Shown here in pieces: positions 1 to 8,237 of a stretch of 21,025 nucleotides of DNA. The DNA is from JALZUE01 sp051251725 (GTDB taxonomy: Bacteria; Pseudomonadota; Gammaproteobacteria; Enterobacterales; Alteromonadaceae), in NCBI GenBank assembly GCA_051251725.1, contig JBPOFN010000057.1:1-21025 (forward strand). The letters run 5' to 3'. The position numbers and the translations under genes were made by a program. The first letter of the stretch is position 1. The number at the start of each line of letters is the position of its first letter. Under the pieces are notes generated by a model that was not told the origin of the DNA, searched no databases, and saw nothing but the letters and a program-made list of their open reading frames with translations.

Positions 1-53
1 ACCAAAACCAAAACCAAAACCAAAACCAAAACCAAAACCAAAACCAAAACCAA
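1..53. repeat. Hexanucleotide tandem repeat (ACCAAA)n at left edge
   Basis: About 8.8 perfect copies of ACCAAA run from the first base and stop at position 53, giving way to unique sequence. No unit is imperfect. The true array may be longer, because the window starts inside it. It lies just beyond the 3' end of the acuI-like gene and encodes nothing recognisable. Confidence 0.95.
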
Positions 54-101
54 TAGATTAGTCAGTAGCAATTATTTAGTCATAATTCTAGATTTAGCTG
101 A

Positions 102-1085
102 TTATAACGCCATATCCACAACCACTCGGCCTCGTACATTTCCAGCTATTAGTGTTTTGGCAACTTCGACAGCTTCCTTTAAACTAATATCGCGAGCAAT
201 ATCATCTAAGGCCCCAGGATCTAAAATCTCACCTAGGCGTTGCCATGCAATTATTCTGTCTTCGATAGGGCGCATGACACTATCAATGCCAACTAAGGTA
301 ATGCCACGTAAAATAAAGGGTGCAACGGACGCTGGAAAATCCATTCCTTGCGCTAAACCACAAGCGGCAACTGTGCCACCATATTGCATGCTGGCACAGA
401 CATTTGCTAGGGTATGACTGCCTGCTGAATCTATCGCGCCAGCCCAGCGTTCTTTTAACATTGGTCGTCCAGGCGCTGAAAAAATCATTCGGTCAATCAC
501 TTCAGCAGCCCCTAATTTTTTAAGGTAGGCTGCTTGCTCAATTCGGCCGGTTGATGCCACAACTGTGTAACCAAGTTGTGCTAATATCGCAATGGCAAAA
601 CTACCAACACCACCATTAGCACCAGTGACTAAAATTTCACCTTTTTCAGGACTAATACCATTTTTTTCTAATGCGATAACACAAAGCATGGCAGTATAAC
701 CAGCAGTACCAATCGCCATGGCTTGACGAGGTGAAAATGCTTTCGGTAACGGAATTAACCAGTCACTTTGTAAACGCGCTTTTTCCGCCAAACCGCCACA
801 GTGGTTTTCACCGACCCCAAAGCCATTGAGTAATACCGCATCGCCAACCTTGAATTTATCACTGTCGCTGTGTGTCACTGTGCCAACTAAATCAATGCCG
901 GGCACTAAAGGAAAAGTTCTGACGACTGGCGCTTTGCCGGTGATAGCTAAGGCGTCTTTATAGTTCAGTGTACTGTGGGAAACCTTAACGGTAACATCGC
1001 CTGAGGGAAGTAAGCTATCGTCAATACTTTGTACATTAGCTCGGTAACCTTGTTCGTCTTTTTCAATTAAAATACCATTAAACAT
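102..1085 (-). CDS. acuI: Acrylyl-CoA reductase (NADPH), AcuI/YhdH-type zinc-free MDR oxidoreductase
   Basis: Medium-chain dehydrogenase/reductase of 327 aa, close to the ~325 aa of E. coli YhdH. Members reduce acrylyl-CoA to propionyl-CoA with NADPH in the cytosol; in marine bacteria this detoxifies acrylate from DMSP breakdown. Visible marks are NYKD at residues 41-44, PGIDLVG at 62-68 and a nucleotide-binding GANGGVGS at 155-162, followed by a Rossmann-like alternation. The catalytic-zinc cysteine/histidine pattern of alcohol dehydrogenases is absent. The start at 1085 has AGGAG about 8 nt upstream. The gene sits 45 nt beyond the terminator that closes the leu operon, so it probably has its own weak promoter or relies on read-through. 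No DMSP lyase or other acrylate gene is present here, so the physiological substrate is inferred from family membership; a general quinone or enal reductase role is possible. Confidence 0.88.
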   Translation of the reverse strand: MFNGILIEKDEQGYRANVQSIDDSLLPSGDVTVKVSHSTLNYKDALAITGKAPVVRTFPLVPGIDLVGTVTHSDSDKFKVGDAVLLNGFGVGENHCGGLAEKARLQSDWLIPLPKAFSPRQAMAIGTAGYTAMLCVIALEKNGISPEKGEILVTGANGGVGSFAIAILAQLGYTVVASTGRIEQAAYLKKLGAAEVIDRMIFSAPGRPMLKERWAGAIDSAGSHTLANVCASMQYGGTVAACGLAQGMDFPASVAPFILRGITLVGIDSVMRPIEDRIIAWQRLGEILDPGALDDIARDISLKEAVEVAKTLIAGNVRGRVVVDMAL

Positions 1086-1130
1086 ATTAATCTCCTTTTT
1101 AACATAGCGAGATATGGCTGGATCTGAAAT

Positions 1131-1162
1131 AAAAAACGCGCTATAAAAATAGCGCGTTTTTT
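1131..1162 (-). terminator. Rho-independent terminator of the leuABCD operon
   Basis: A perfect 14-bp inverted repeat (1131-1144 with 1149-1162) around a 4-nt loop, with core ACGCGCTAT/ATAGCGCGT. It is flanked by A runs on one side and T runs on the other, so it can act in both directions. It lies 48 nt after the leuD stop and ends the leu transcript before acuI. Confidence 0.9.
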
Positions 1163-1210
1163 TGTTTGTAACAGCAGTAAAAGCTACTTTACACCATTAT
1201 TGCTTAAAGC

Positions 1211-1807
1211 TTATGCCCAGCTTGGGCGTTTTGCTTCGTATGCTTCAATTAAAGCTGTTTTATTTAATGTCCAACCCACACTATCAACGCCTTCGGCTAA
1301 ACAATATTTGTGAAAGTCATTCATCGGGAAGCTAAAGGTTAAATCGCCACAAGAAACTGTTTGCGATGGTAAATCAACCGTGATGCTGATATCGCTTTTA
1401 GCACTTGCTTCAAATAACTGTTGAATTTCATCTTCCGTTAACTTCACCGGTACCACACCTATGTTGATACAGTTGCCGTAAAAAATATCAGCAAAACTTG
1501 GTGAAATAATCACTTTAAAACCAAATTCTTCCAGTGCCCAAGGGGCATGTTCACGACTCGATCCACAACCAAAGTTTTCACGCGTTAATAATATACTAGC
1601 ACCTTGGTATTGTGGATAGTTCAATACGAACTCAGGATTCGGCTTGGTGCCTTCAAAATCAAGGTAACGCCAATCGTGAAATAAGTGTGGTGCAAAACCA
1701 ATGCGTTCAGTTTTTTGTAAAAACTGTTTTGGAATAATTTGGTCAGTGTCAACGTTAGCCATATCTAACGGAGCAACTAAACCTGTATATGTAGTAAAAT
1801 TTTCCAT
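1211..1807 (-). CDS. leuD: 3-isopropylmalate dehydratase small subunit
   Basis: Small (swivel-domain) subunit of isopropylmalate isomerase, 198 aa, normal for the family. With LeuC it converts 2-isopropylmalate to 3-isopropylmalate in leucine synthesis. The sequence shows the hallmark DTDQIIPKQFL near residue 20 and the GxSSREHAPWAL segment (FGCGSSREHAPWAL) near residues 80-93, which shapes the substrate pocket at the LeuC interface. The start at 1807 is preceded by AGGAGC at good spacing. The gene follows leuC after only 10 nt, which fits translational coupling and equal subunit amounts. It is the last gene of leuABCD; a strong terminator follows. Confidence 0.97.
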   Translation of the reverse strand: MENFTTYTGLVAPLDMANVDTDQIIPKQFLQKTERIGFAPHLFHDWRYLDFEGTKPNPEFVLNYPQYQGASILLTRENFGCGSSREHAPWALEEFGFKVIISPSFADIFYGNCINIGVVPVKLTEDEIQQLFEASAKSDISITVDLPSQTVSCGDLTFSFPMNDFHKYCLAEGVDSVGWTLNKTALIEAYEAKRPSWA

Positions 1808-1817
1808 TGTCTTGCTC

Positions 1818-3239
1818 CTAAGTTGTTAAGTCGGCGTTTAAGTCAACAAAGCGTGCTTCAATTGCCGCCGCGGCTGCAACTTCTGGGCTGACTAAGTGAG
1901 TACGGCTACCACGACCTTGACGGCCTTCAAAGTTACGGTTTGAAGTAGAGGCACAGCGATCGCCGGCTTCTAAACGGTCATCGTTCATGCCTAAACACAT
2001 TGAACAACCCGGTAAGCGCCATTCAAAACCAGCATCAATAAATACTTGTGATAAACCTTCTTCTTCCGCTTGTTGTTTTACGCGGTATGAACCAGGCACA
2101 ACAATAGCATCCACTTTATCTGATACTTTTTGTCCTTTAGCTAAATAGCTACGAACCACGTCAGCAGCAGCACGTAAATCTTCAATACGCGAGTTAGTAC
2201 AAGAGCCAATAAATACTTTATTAACCGTTACTTCAGTTAATTTAGTGCCTGCGGTTAAGCCCATATATTTTAATGCATTGATACAAGACTCTTTTTCAAC
2301 AGGATCTGTAAAGTCATCAGGTGATGGCACAACAGAGTCAATTGAAGTCACTTGACCAGGTGTAGTACCCCAAGTCATTTGTGATTTAATTTCTTCACCT
2401 TTTAAGGTTAAGATTTCATCAAAGGTTGCATCGTCGTCAGTTTTTAATGTTTTCCAGTAAGCAACAGCAGCGTCCCATTCGTCTAACTTAGGCGCATATT
2501 CTTTATGTTGTAAATAATCAAAAGTGACTTTGTCTGGCGCAATTAAGCCTGCTTTAGCACCAAATTCAATACTCATGTTACAAATGGTCATACGTTGTTC
2601 CATGGTTAACGCTTCAATTGCGCTACCACAGTATTCAACCACAAAACCGGTTGCACCAGCTGAACCGGTTTTACCAATAATCGCTAAGATAATATCCTTT
2701 GCGCTAATGCCTTTGCCGACTTTACCAGTCACTTCAATTTTCATGGTTTTAGCACGGTGTTGACGTAACGTTTGCGTAGCAAATACATGTTCAACTTCTG
2801 ACGTGCCAATACCGAAGGCTAATGCACCAAATGCGCCATGCGTCGCGGTATGAGAATCACCACAGACAATAATTTGACCTGGTTGGGTAATTCCTAACTC
2901 AGGCCCCATTACATGTACGATACCTTGGTTTTTATGGCCCATGTTAAATAACTTGATGCCAAACTCTTCACAGTTTTTTTCTAATGTGCGCAATTGATTT
3001 GCCGCACCAGCACCAGCCGCATCAATGCTGACTGATTGCGTTGATACGTTGTGATCCATGGTGCCAATAGTCAGGTCAGGACGACGAACAGGGCGGTTAT
3101 GGAACTTTAAATTAGCAAAAGCTTGTGGTGACGTTACTTCGTGAATTAAGTGACGGTCAACATATAAAAGTGGTGTTTCGCCCGCTTTTTCTTCAACTAA
3201 ATGGTTGTAATATAATTTTTCATATAAGGTGGAAGCCAT
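1818..3239 (-). CDS. leuC: 3-isopropylmalate dehydratase large subunit
   Basis: Aconitase-family [4Fe-4S] dehydratase of 473 aa (E. coli LeuC is 466 aa). It carries the iron-sulfur cluster and catalyses the dehydration/rehydration step of isopropylmalate isomerisation with LeuD. Cluster ligands are visible as Cys347 in GSCTNSR and Cys412/Cys415 in GCSMCLG. CGDSHTATHGAFG at about 126-138 and SNRNFEGRQG at about 433-442 are further family signatures. The start at 3239 matches the usual N-terminus (MASTLYEKL). It is separated from leuB by 99 nt that hold a small hairpin but no U tract, so it remains part of the leu transcript. No residue expected for activity is missing. Confidence 0.97.
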   Translation of the reverse strand: MASTLYEKLYYNHLVEEKAGETPLLYVDRHLIHEVTSPQAFANLKFHNRPVRRPDLTIGTMDHNVSTQSVSIDAAGAGAANQLRTLEKNCEEFGIKLFNMGHKNQGIVHVMGPELGITQPGQIIVCGDSHTATHGAFGALAFGIGTSEVEHVFATQTLRQHRAKTMKIEVTGKVGKGISAKDIILAIIGKTGSAGATGFVVEYCGSAIEALTMEQRMTICNMSIEFGAKAGLIAPDKVTFDYLQHKEYAPKLDEWDAAVAYWKTLKTDDDATFDEILTLKGEEIKSQMTWGTTPGQVTSIDSVVPSPDDFTDPVEKESCINALKYMGLTAGTKLTEVTVNKVFIGSCTNSRIEDLRAAADVVRSYLAKGQKVSDKVDAIVVPGSYRVKQQAEEEGLSQVFIDAGFEWRLPGCSMCLGMNDDRLEAGDRCASTSNRNFEGRQGRGSRTHLVSPEVAAAAAIEARFVDLNADLTT

Positions 3240-3303
3240 CTTATAAATCCTTATTTTTTGTTGCTATACGTATCGCTTACTGAACTTATTTACTGATTTT
3301 TAG

Positions 3304-3325
3304 CGGCTGTAATTTTTTACAGCCG
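3304..3325 (-). other. Intercistronic hairpin between leuB and leuC
   Basis: An 8-bp perfect stem, CGGCTGTA (3304-3311) with TACAGCCG (3318-3325), and a 6-nt loop, 14 nt after the leuB stop. On the transcribed strand it is followed by CTAAAAATC rather than a U run, so it does not look like an efficient terminator. An RNA-processing, stability or partial-attenuation role is possible. Confidence 0.55.
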
Positions 3326-3338
3326 GAGTTCATAAGTA

Positions 3339-4433
3339 CTACTGAGCTGCGATATTCGCGCAAATAATGTCGCCCATTGCCTGGGTTGATTTTGCAATAA
3401 CTGTGCTGCCTGGTGTTAATAAATCACCGGTCAGATTACCGTCGTCTAATGCTTTTGATACGGCTTTTTCAATTGCCGTGGCCGCATCGCCTTGGTCGAG
3501 GCTATAACGTAGCATTAGCGCTGCAGATAGAATTTGAGCGATTGGGTTAGCAATGCCTAGGCCGGCAATATCAGGCGCACTACCGCCTGCTGGCTCGTAC
3601 ATACCAAAGCCGCTTTCATTTAAGCTTGCTGATGGTAATAAACCCATAGACCCGGTGATCATCGCGCAGATATCAGAAAGAATATCACCCATTAAATTTG
3701 AACATAACATAACGTCAAATTGCGCAGGATTTTTAACCAGTTGCATTGCAGCGTTATCAACATACATATGTGCTAATTCAACATCTGGGTATTCAGTAGC
3801 GACTTGATTAACTACTTCACGCCATAATACTGAGGTTTGTAATACATTTGCTTTATCAATAGACATTACGCGCTTGTTACGCTTTTGCGCTGCTTGAAAA
3901 CCTAAGTGAGCAATACGGCTAATTTCTTTACGAGAATAAACCATGGTATCAAAACCACATTCTTCATCGCTACCGGCTTCGCCGCTACGACCTTTTGGCT
4001 CACCAAAATAAATACCGCCAGTTAATTCGCGCATCACTAAAATATCGAAGCCTGTTTCAGAAATATCAGCACGTAATGGTGATAAGTGTGACATCGCAGA
4101 AAGCAAGCTAGCAGGGCGCATGTTACAGAACAAACCAAAGTGGCCACGTAAGCCTAATAAAGAAGCACGTTCAGGTTGTTGTGCTGGTGGTAAACCTTCC
4201 CATTTAGGACCGCCCACTGAACCGAATAAAATAGCGTCGCTTTGTTCACAACCTTTAATGGTGCTCTGTGGTAGTGCTTCACCATGATTGTCGATAGCAC
4301 AGCCACCAACATCATAGTCATTTAAGGTTAAACTGAAATTGAACTTTTCAGCAACGGTTGCTAATACTTTTTTAGCTTCTGCCATTACTTCTGGCCCGAT
4401 ACCGTCACCGGCTAATATTGCTATGTTAGACAT
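3339..4433 (-). CDS. leuB: 3-isopropylmalate dehydrogenase
   Basis: Isocitrate/isopropylmalate dehydrogenase family, 364 aa, full length. It oxidises and decarboxylates 3-isopropylmalate to 2-oxoisocaproate with NAD+. The catalytic set is visible: RELTGGIYFG (Arg135 and Tyr142), Lys194 in SIDKANV, and metal-binding Asp226 (YVDNAA), Asp250 and Asp254 (GDILSD). The GDGIGPEV N-terminal motif at 9-16 and the GSAPDIAG cofactor loop at about 284-291 are present. It starts at 4433, 69 nt after leuA. It is second in a leuA-leuB-leuC-leuD order typical of Gammaproteobacteria, with no sign of damage. Confidence 0.97.
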   Translation of the reverse strand: MSNIAILAGDGIGPEVMAEAKKVLATVAEKFNFSLTLNDYDVGGCAIDNHGEALPQSTIKGCEQSDAILFGSVGGPKWEGLPPAQQPERASLLGLRGHFGLFCNMRPASLLSAMSHLSPLRADISETGFDILVMRELTGGIYFGEPKGRSGEAGSDEECGFDTMVYSRKEISRIAHLGFQAAQKRNKRVMSIDKANVLQTSVLWREVVNQVATEYPDVELAHMYVDNAAMQLVKNPAQFDVMLCSNLMGDILSDICAMITGSMGLLPSASLNESGFGMYEPAGGSAPDIAGLGIANPIAQILSAALMLRYSLDQGDAATAIEKAVSKALDDGNLTGDLLTPGSTVIAKSTQAMGDIICANIAAQ

Positions 4434-4502
4434 GATCTTCCTATTAAGTTTTTTGCTTAAATTTGTTTACTTCAAATGCGTTATTCAGTTCTTCAAAGCT
4501 AA

Positions 4503-6065
4503 TTATTTATTCGCTTGTCTTTCTTCGCGTAACGAAGCGATATGTTTAGCACGCTGGATGGCATTTAATGCCGAAACAAAGGCTTTGCCTGATGCTTCAA
4601 TAACGTCAGTAGCGATGCCATAACCATGAAAGTTACGTTCTTGCCATTTGACGACAATATTGGCCACACCTAAGCCATCTTCGCCAGCGCCTTTGTTAGA
4701 TATTTTATAATCTGCGACTTGAATTTCTTCATCAATGGCTTTTTTGATTGCTTGGTATAAAGCATCAACCGGACCATTACCCGTAGCTGATTGTGTTTGA
4801 ATTTCACCAGCAACGCTTATTTTAACACCAGCGGTAGCAAATTCGCCACTACCTGACTGCACATTTAAGTCAACAATTTGATAATGTTCTTTATTTTCAT
4901 GCTGCTGAATATTAAATAATAACGCTTCTAAGTCGTCGTCGAATACTTGGCCCTTTTTATCCGCTAACTTTAAGAAGTCAGTGTATAAAGCTTCAATTTC
5001 GTAATCGTCTTCGTTGTAACCTAAGGTACCCATACGGTGCTTAATTACATGTCGGCCACTGCGTGAGGTTAAGTTTAATTTTGTTTTGCTGATGCCGACA
5101 CTTTCTGGTGTCATGATCTCATAAGTGTTTGACGCTTTTAACATGCCATCTTGATGAATACCTGATGAATGTGAAAATGCATTACTACCAACAATCGCCT
5201 TGTTCGGTTGTACCGGCATATTACATAAGTGGCTAACTAACTTAGAAGTACGCGCAATTTCTTGATGATTAATATTGGTATGCACGCCCAATAAATCTTG
5301 GCGAGTTTTCATAATCATCGCCACTTCTTCTAATGAACAGTTACCGGCACGTTCGCCAATACCGTTAATCGTACATTCAATTTGCCGAGCGCCAGCTTGC
5401 ACAGCCGACATCGAATTAGCTACCGCTAAACCTAAATCGTTATGACAATGAACCGAAATTACCGCTTGGTCAATATTTGGCACGCGGTTAAATAATTGGG
5501 TGATTATGCCGCCAAATTCATTTGGCAAAGTATAACCTACGGTATCAGGAATGTTGATAGTAGTAGCGCCTGCTTTAATCGCGTTTTCTACCATGCGGCA
5601 TAAATTATCAATTGGCGTACGGCCAGCATCTTCACAAGAAAACTCAACATCGTTAGTAAATTGACGAGCGTATTTAATGGCATGAATCGCCATTGCTTCA
5701 ACATCAGCAAAGTCTTTACGTAATTTTTGTTGTACGTGTACGTCAGAGGTTGAGATAAAGGTATGAATACGGAACTGATCCGCTACTTTCATGGCATCGG
5801 CACAAGCTTTAATGTCAGCTTCAACCGCGCGTGATAAACCACAAACAATGGAATTTTTAACCGTACGCGCTATTTCTTGTACTGAGTTAAAGTCACCCGG
5901 TGAAGAAACAGGAAAACCTGCCTCTATAATATCAACGCCTAAGCGCTCTATTGCTTGTGCAATTTGAATCTTTTCGTTAACAGATAAACTGGCGGTTAAG
6001 GCCTGCTCGCCATCTCGTAATGTGGTGTCAAATATGATTACTTTATCATTTGTATTAGCGGTCAT
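4503..6065 (-). CDS. leuA: 2-isopropylmalate synthase
   Basis: First committed enzyme of leucine synthesis: condenses 2-ketoisovalerate with acetyl-CoA. At 520 aa it matches the bacterial LeuA1 class. The TIM-barrel domain opens with FDTTLRDGEQ (Asp13 as metal ligand), has the metal-binding HCH pair at His206/His208 in SVHCHNDLGLA, and GIGERAGN at 235-242. The C-terminal third (about 390-515) is the leucine-binding regulatory domain, so feedback inhibition by leucine is expected. The start at 6065 has GAGGAAA a few bases upstream. An attenuator with a Leu-rich leader peptide precedes it, so expression of the whole operon should fall when charged Leu-tRNA is plentiful. Confidence 0.97.
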   Translation of the reverse strand: MTANTNDKVIIFDTTLRDGEQALTASLSVNEKIQIAQAIERLGVDIIEAGFPVSSPGDFNSVQEIARTVKNSIVCGLSRAVEADIKACADAMKVADQFRIHTFISTSDVHVQQKLRKDFADVEAMAIHAIKYARQFTNDVEFSCEDAGRTPIDNLCRMVENAIKAGATTINIPDTVGYTLPNEFGGIITQLFNRVPNIDQAVISVHCHNDLGLAVANSMSAVQAGARQIECTINGIGERAGNCSLEEVAMIMKTRQDLLGVHTNINHQEIARTSKLVSHLCNMPVQPNKAIVGSNAFSHSSGIHQDGMLKASNTYEIMTPESVGISKTKLNLTSRSGRHVIKHRMGTLGYNEDDYEIEALYTDFLKLADKKGQVFDDDLEALLFNIQQHENKEHYQIVDLNVQSGSGEFATAGVKISVAGEIQTQSATGNGPVDALYQAIKKAIDEEIQVADYKISNKGAGEDGLGVANIVVKWQERNFHGYGIATDVIEASGKAFVSALNAIQRAKHIASLREERQANK

Positions 6066-6120
6066 GCGTATTTCCTCAGTAATTTTAAAACGTATTTTTG
6101 GTTACGTAAAAAGCGCAGGC

Positions 6121-6152
6121 AAAAAAAAACCCGCGAATTATAACGCGGGTTT
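6121..6152 (-). terminator. leu attenuator: terminator hairpin (segments 3:4)
   Basis: AAACCCGCG (6152-6144) pairs perfectly with CGCGGGTTT (6135-6127) across an 8-nt loop and runs straight into nine T residues on the minus strand. It lies between the leader peptide and leuA, 55 nt before the leuA start. It therefore acts inside the operon, not at a gene end. The left arm can instead pair with upstream leader RNA (6198-6185), which would prevent termination. Confidence 0.92.
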
Positions 6153-6173
6153 GATGTTTATTCTTTATAAATT

Positions 6174-6251
6174 TTAAGCAATAACAAATCTTCCGCGTAT
6201 TTTCAGTACGAGGAGCAGTAATAAAGATGTGTAGCTGCTAAATATTGTCAT
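6174..6251 (-). CDS. leuL: leu operon leader peptide
   Basis: A 25-codon ORF, unreported by length-limited gene callers, reading MTIFSSYTS then LLLLLVL and ending KIRGRFVIA. Codons 10-14 and 16 are Leu (TTA TTA CTG CTC CTC, then CTG after one GTA). It lies directly upstream of the attenuator terminator and ends 22 nt before it. The dense Leu run is the sensor: a ribosome starved for Leu-tRNA stalls there and covers leader segment 1 (6214-6207), letting segment 2 (6199-6192) pair with segment 3. E. coli LeuL is of similar length with four successive Leu codons. The ribosome-binding site is weak (AAGTG), as is common for leaders. Position, codon content and RNA folding all agree. Confidence 0.92.
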   Translation of the reverse strand: MTIFSSYTSLLLLLVLKIRGRFVIA

Positions 6252-6280
6252 AATTTCACTTAAAAATTTCTATGAAGACA

Positions 6281-6309
6281 TTTTTACCGTATTTGCTTGG
6301 CGACTGCAA
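6281..6309 (-). promoter_or_regulatory. Candidate leu promoter
   Basis: TTGCAG (6309-6304), a 17-nt spacer and TAAAAA (6286-6281) on the minus strand. Transcription would start about 20-25 nt before the leuL ATG. Both boxes are weak matches (3/6 and 4/6). Support comes mainly from position: after the acyltransferase stop and just before the leader peptide. Confidence 0.35.
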
Positions 6310-6317
6310 TAGCTAAG

Positions 6318-8219
6318 TTAAAATATTTTATTATCGCTATCAATCAAAGGTGCTAATTCGGTGAAAATTAAATGCTCAGCGATATATAATGACGCTTCAT
6401 TAGTTAAGTGGCCGTAATCCCAAACGATCGGGGTATTGCTACCTTTAAGTTTCATCATACAAGCATTTTGCTGGCAAAAATGGTCAACTAAACTGATATA
6501 TTTGAGCTTATCACTATGCTGATATTTATCATTAAGTTTTTGATTTATCTCAATTGTCGAAGTATCAAGGCTGACATCTTCAATATAGCTGCTGTTATTA
6601 TCCCAATGTCGTCGTAATATTGCATTTGGTAATGATGGGTACCACTGAGGTGTTTGACCCACTAAGATGACTTTTTCAACACCTTGTTGTAAAAGGTATA
6701 ACGCTATTTTTTCAAAGTCGGTAATATCGTGTCGTTGCCTTTGTGCCAAAATTACCACTTTCGGCTTTAAACTACTGAGATGGTCTTTAATATATTGATT
6801 GGATCGAAGACATGCCGCTCGTCGTTTTTTATTACCATATTCTAAAGGCTCTAAGCTTACATCGCAGCTTGATGTTGTCACATGGTTAAATGGCACATGT
6901 TCAGGCAATACTTGTTTTAAACCGTAGACTAGTGCTTGGGCATGTGAATCGCCCCATAAAAATACACCGCCACTTTTCCCCGTTACCATACAAATTGGAT
7001 CTAACTTTTCACTGGCTTTGATTCGGATAAAATTACACTGCTCACGATATTGAATATCGATATTTTCAAGGTAATTATTTCTCTCGTAACGGTAAGCAAA
7101 TTGGCCTTTGTCGGATGAATTGATAGTTCTTAACTCAATGGCTGCGCCGCCACTTTTATAGATGGCAAAACTTGTCAAGATCACACCAAGATACAAGTAT
7201 CGAGGTTGTAGGTAAATGCGTTTAAAAAAAGTAAAGTTAGCTTTTTCAATATATTTAAAAGATAAATAACCAAAGATTAAAGAAAGCGTTAATCCAAGTA
7301 GTAAAAAGTTATTGTCTTGTAAAATACTTTGAGAAACACCAAATACAACAATTGGCCAGTGCCATAAATAAATAGAATAAGAGGCTTTACCAAGCCAACT
7401 CAACAGTTTGTTGCTACTAAATAATGAATATTGCTGATTGGCAATAATAACAAGATAAGTACCCACAACCGGAATTAATGCTAGATAGCCGGGCCAAATG
7501 TCACTGTCTGATAAACAGAAATATGACAGTAAAATTATTATTAAACCCAATAATTGCACATAGGTTTTGGCGACGTCGCTAAGTTTAATTGGCCTCAAAA
7601 AAGCAAGGCAACCAATTAACATTTCCCAAGCACGGGTGGGTAATAGATAAAAAGCTTTCTCTGCTTCATTCGCCGATAAATAAATACTGTAGCTTAAGCT
7701 GAATAATGCGGTAAGTGCTAATAAATAGAATAGATTTTTTAGCTTAGTACACTTAGCTAAGAGCACCAGTAACAAGGGGTATAATAAATAGAATTGCCAT
7801 TCAACCGCGAGTGACCACGTATGTAAAAGCCATTGCTCTGTCGCTTCAGAGACAAAATAGCCGGTATCGCGCGCGAACACTACATTGGAAATAAATCCAA
7901 GGGCATTTAAGACATGTTTACTTAATTCTTTATAATCCAGCGCATATAAATAAAACCAACCAAAAATTAATAAGCCAAAACATAATACCGCTAAAGCAGG
8001 AAAAATCCTTCTGGCTCTACCTAGGTAAAATTGCCAAGTAGAGAAAGTGTCATTACGTAATTTTTTTAAGATAATTCCGGTCATTAAATAACCAGAGATA
8101 ACAAAAAAAACGTCAACACCTGCAAAACCACCGGTCATCCACTGCGGGCGAAAGTGAAAAATTACTACAGCAATAATTGCTATCGCTCTAAGCGCATTAA
8201 TATCTTGTCTAAACTGCAT
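6318..8219 (-). CDS. OafA-type membrane acyltransferase with C-terminal SGNH domain
   Basis: A 633-aa protein of the acyltransferase-3/SGNH fusion class, which moves acetyl or similar groups across the inner membrane onto surface glycans. Residues 1-350 hold about ten hydrophobic segments. The N-terminus has the R-X10-H signature (Arg11 to His22 in RAIAIIAVVIFH), and FFVISGYLMTG follows at 38-48. The C-terminal periplasmic domain has a block I GDSHA at 423-427 with the nucleophile serine, and the catalytic Asp/His pair in DYGH at 601-604. All catalytic residues are therefore present. It follows the GT4 gene by 18 nt and ends the polysaccharide gene run, so it probably O-acylates that glycan. 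The start at 8219 has only a weak ribosome-binding site. The acyl donor and target sugar cannot be read from the sequence. Confidence 0.92.
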   Translation of the reverse strand: MQFRQDINALRAIAIIAVVIFHFRPQWMTGGFAGVDVFFVISGYLMTGIILKKLRNDTFSTWQFYLGRARRIFPALAVLCFGLLIFGWFYLYALDYKELSKHVLNALGFISNVVFARDTGYFVSEATEQWLLHTWSLAVEWQFYLLYPLLLVLLAKCTKLKNLFYLLALTALFSLSYSIYLSANEAEKAFYLLPTRAWEMLIGCLAFLRPIKLSDVAKTYVQLLGLIIILLSYFCLSDSDIWPGYLALIPVVGTYLVIIANQQYSLFSSNKLLSWLGKASYSIYLWHWPIVVFGVSQSILQDNNFLLLGLTLSLIFGYLSFKYIEKANFTFFKRIYLQPRYLYLGVILTSFAIYKSGGAAIELRTINSSDKGQFAYRYERNNYLENIDIQYREQCNFIRIKASEKLDPICMVTGKSGGVFLWGDSHAQALVYGLKQVLPEHVPFNHVTTSSCDVSLEPLEYGNKKRRAACLRSNQYIKDHLSSLKPKVVILAQRQRHDITDFEKIALYLLQQGVEKVILVGQTPQWYPSLPNAILRRHWDNNSSYIEDVSLDTSTIEINQKLNDKYQHSDKLKYISLVDHFCQQNACMMKLKGSNTPIVWDYGHLTNEASLYIAEHLIFTELAPLIDSDNKIF

Positions 8220-8237
8220 TGATTTAGGTCTTAAAGA

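Noticed and set aside
54..101. Terminator after the acuI-like gene
   Set aside because: Only a 6-bp AT-only inverted repeat (70-75 with 82-87) is present, with no U tract.
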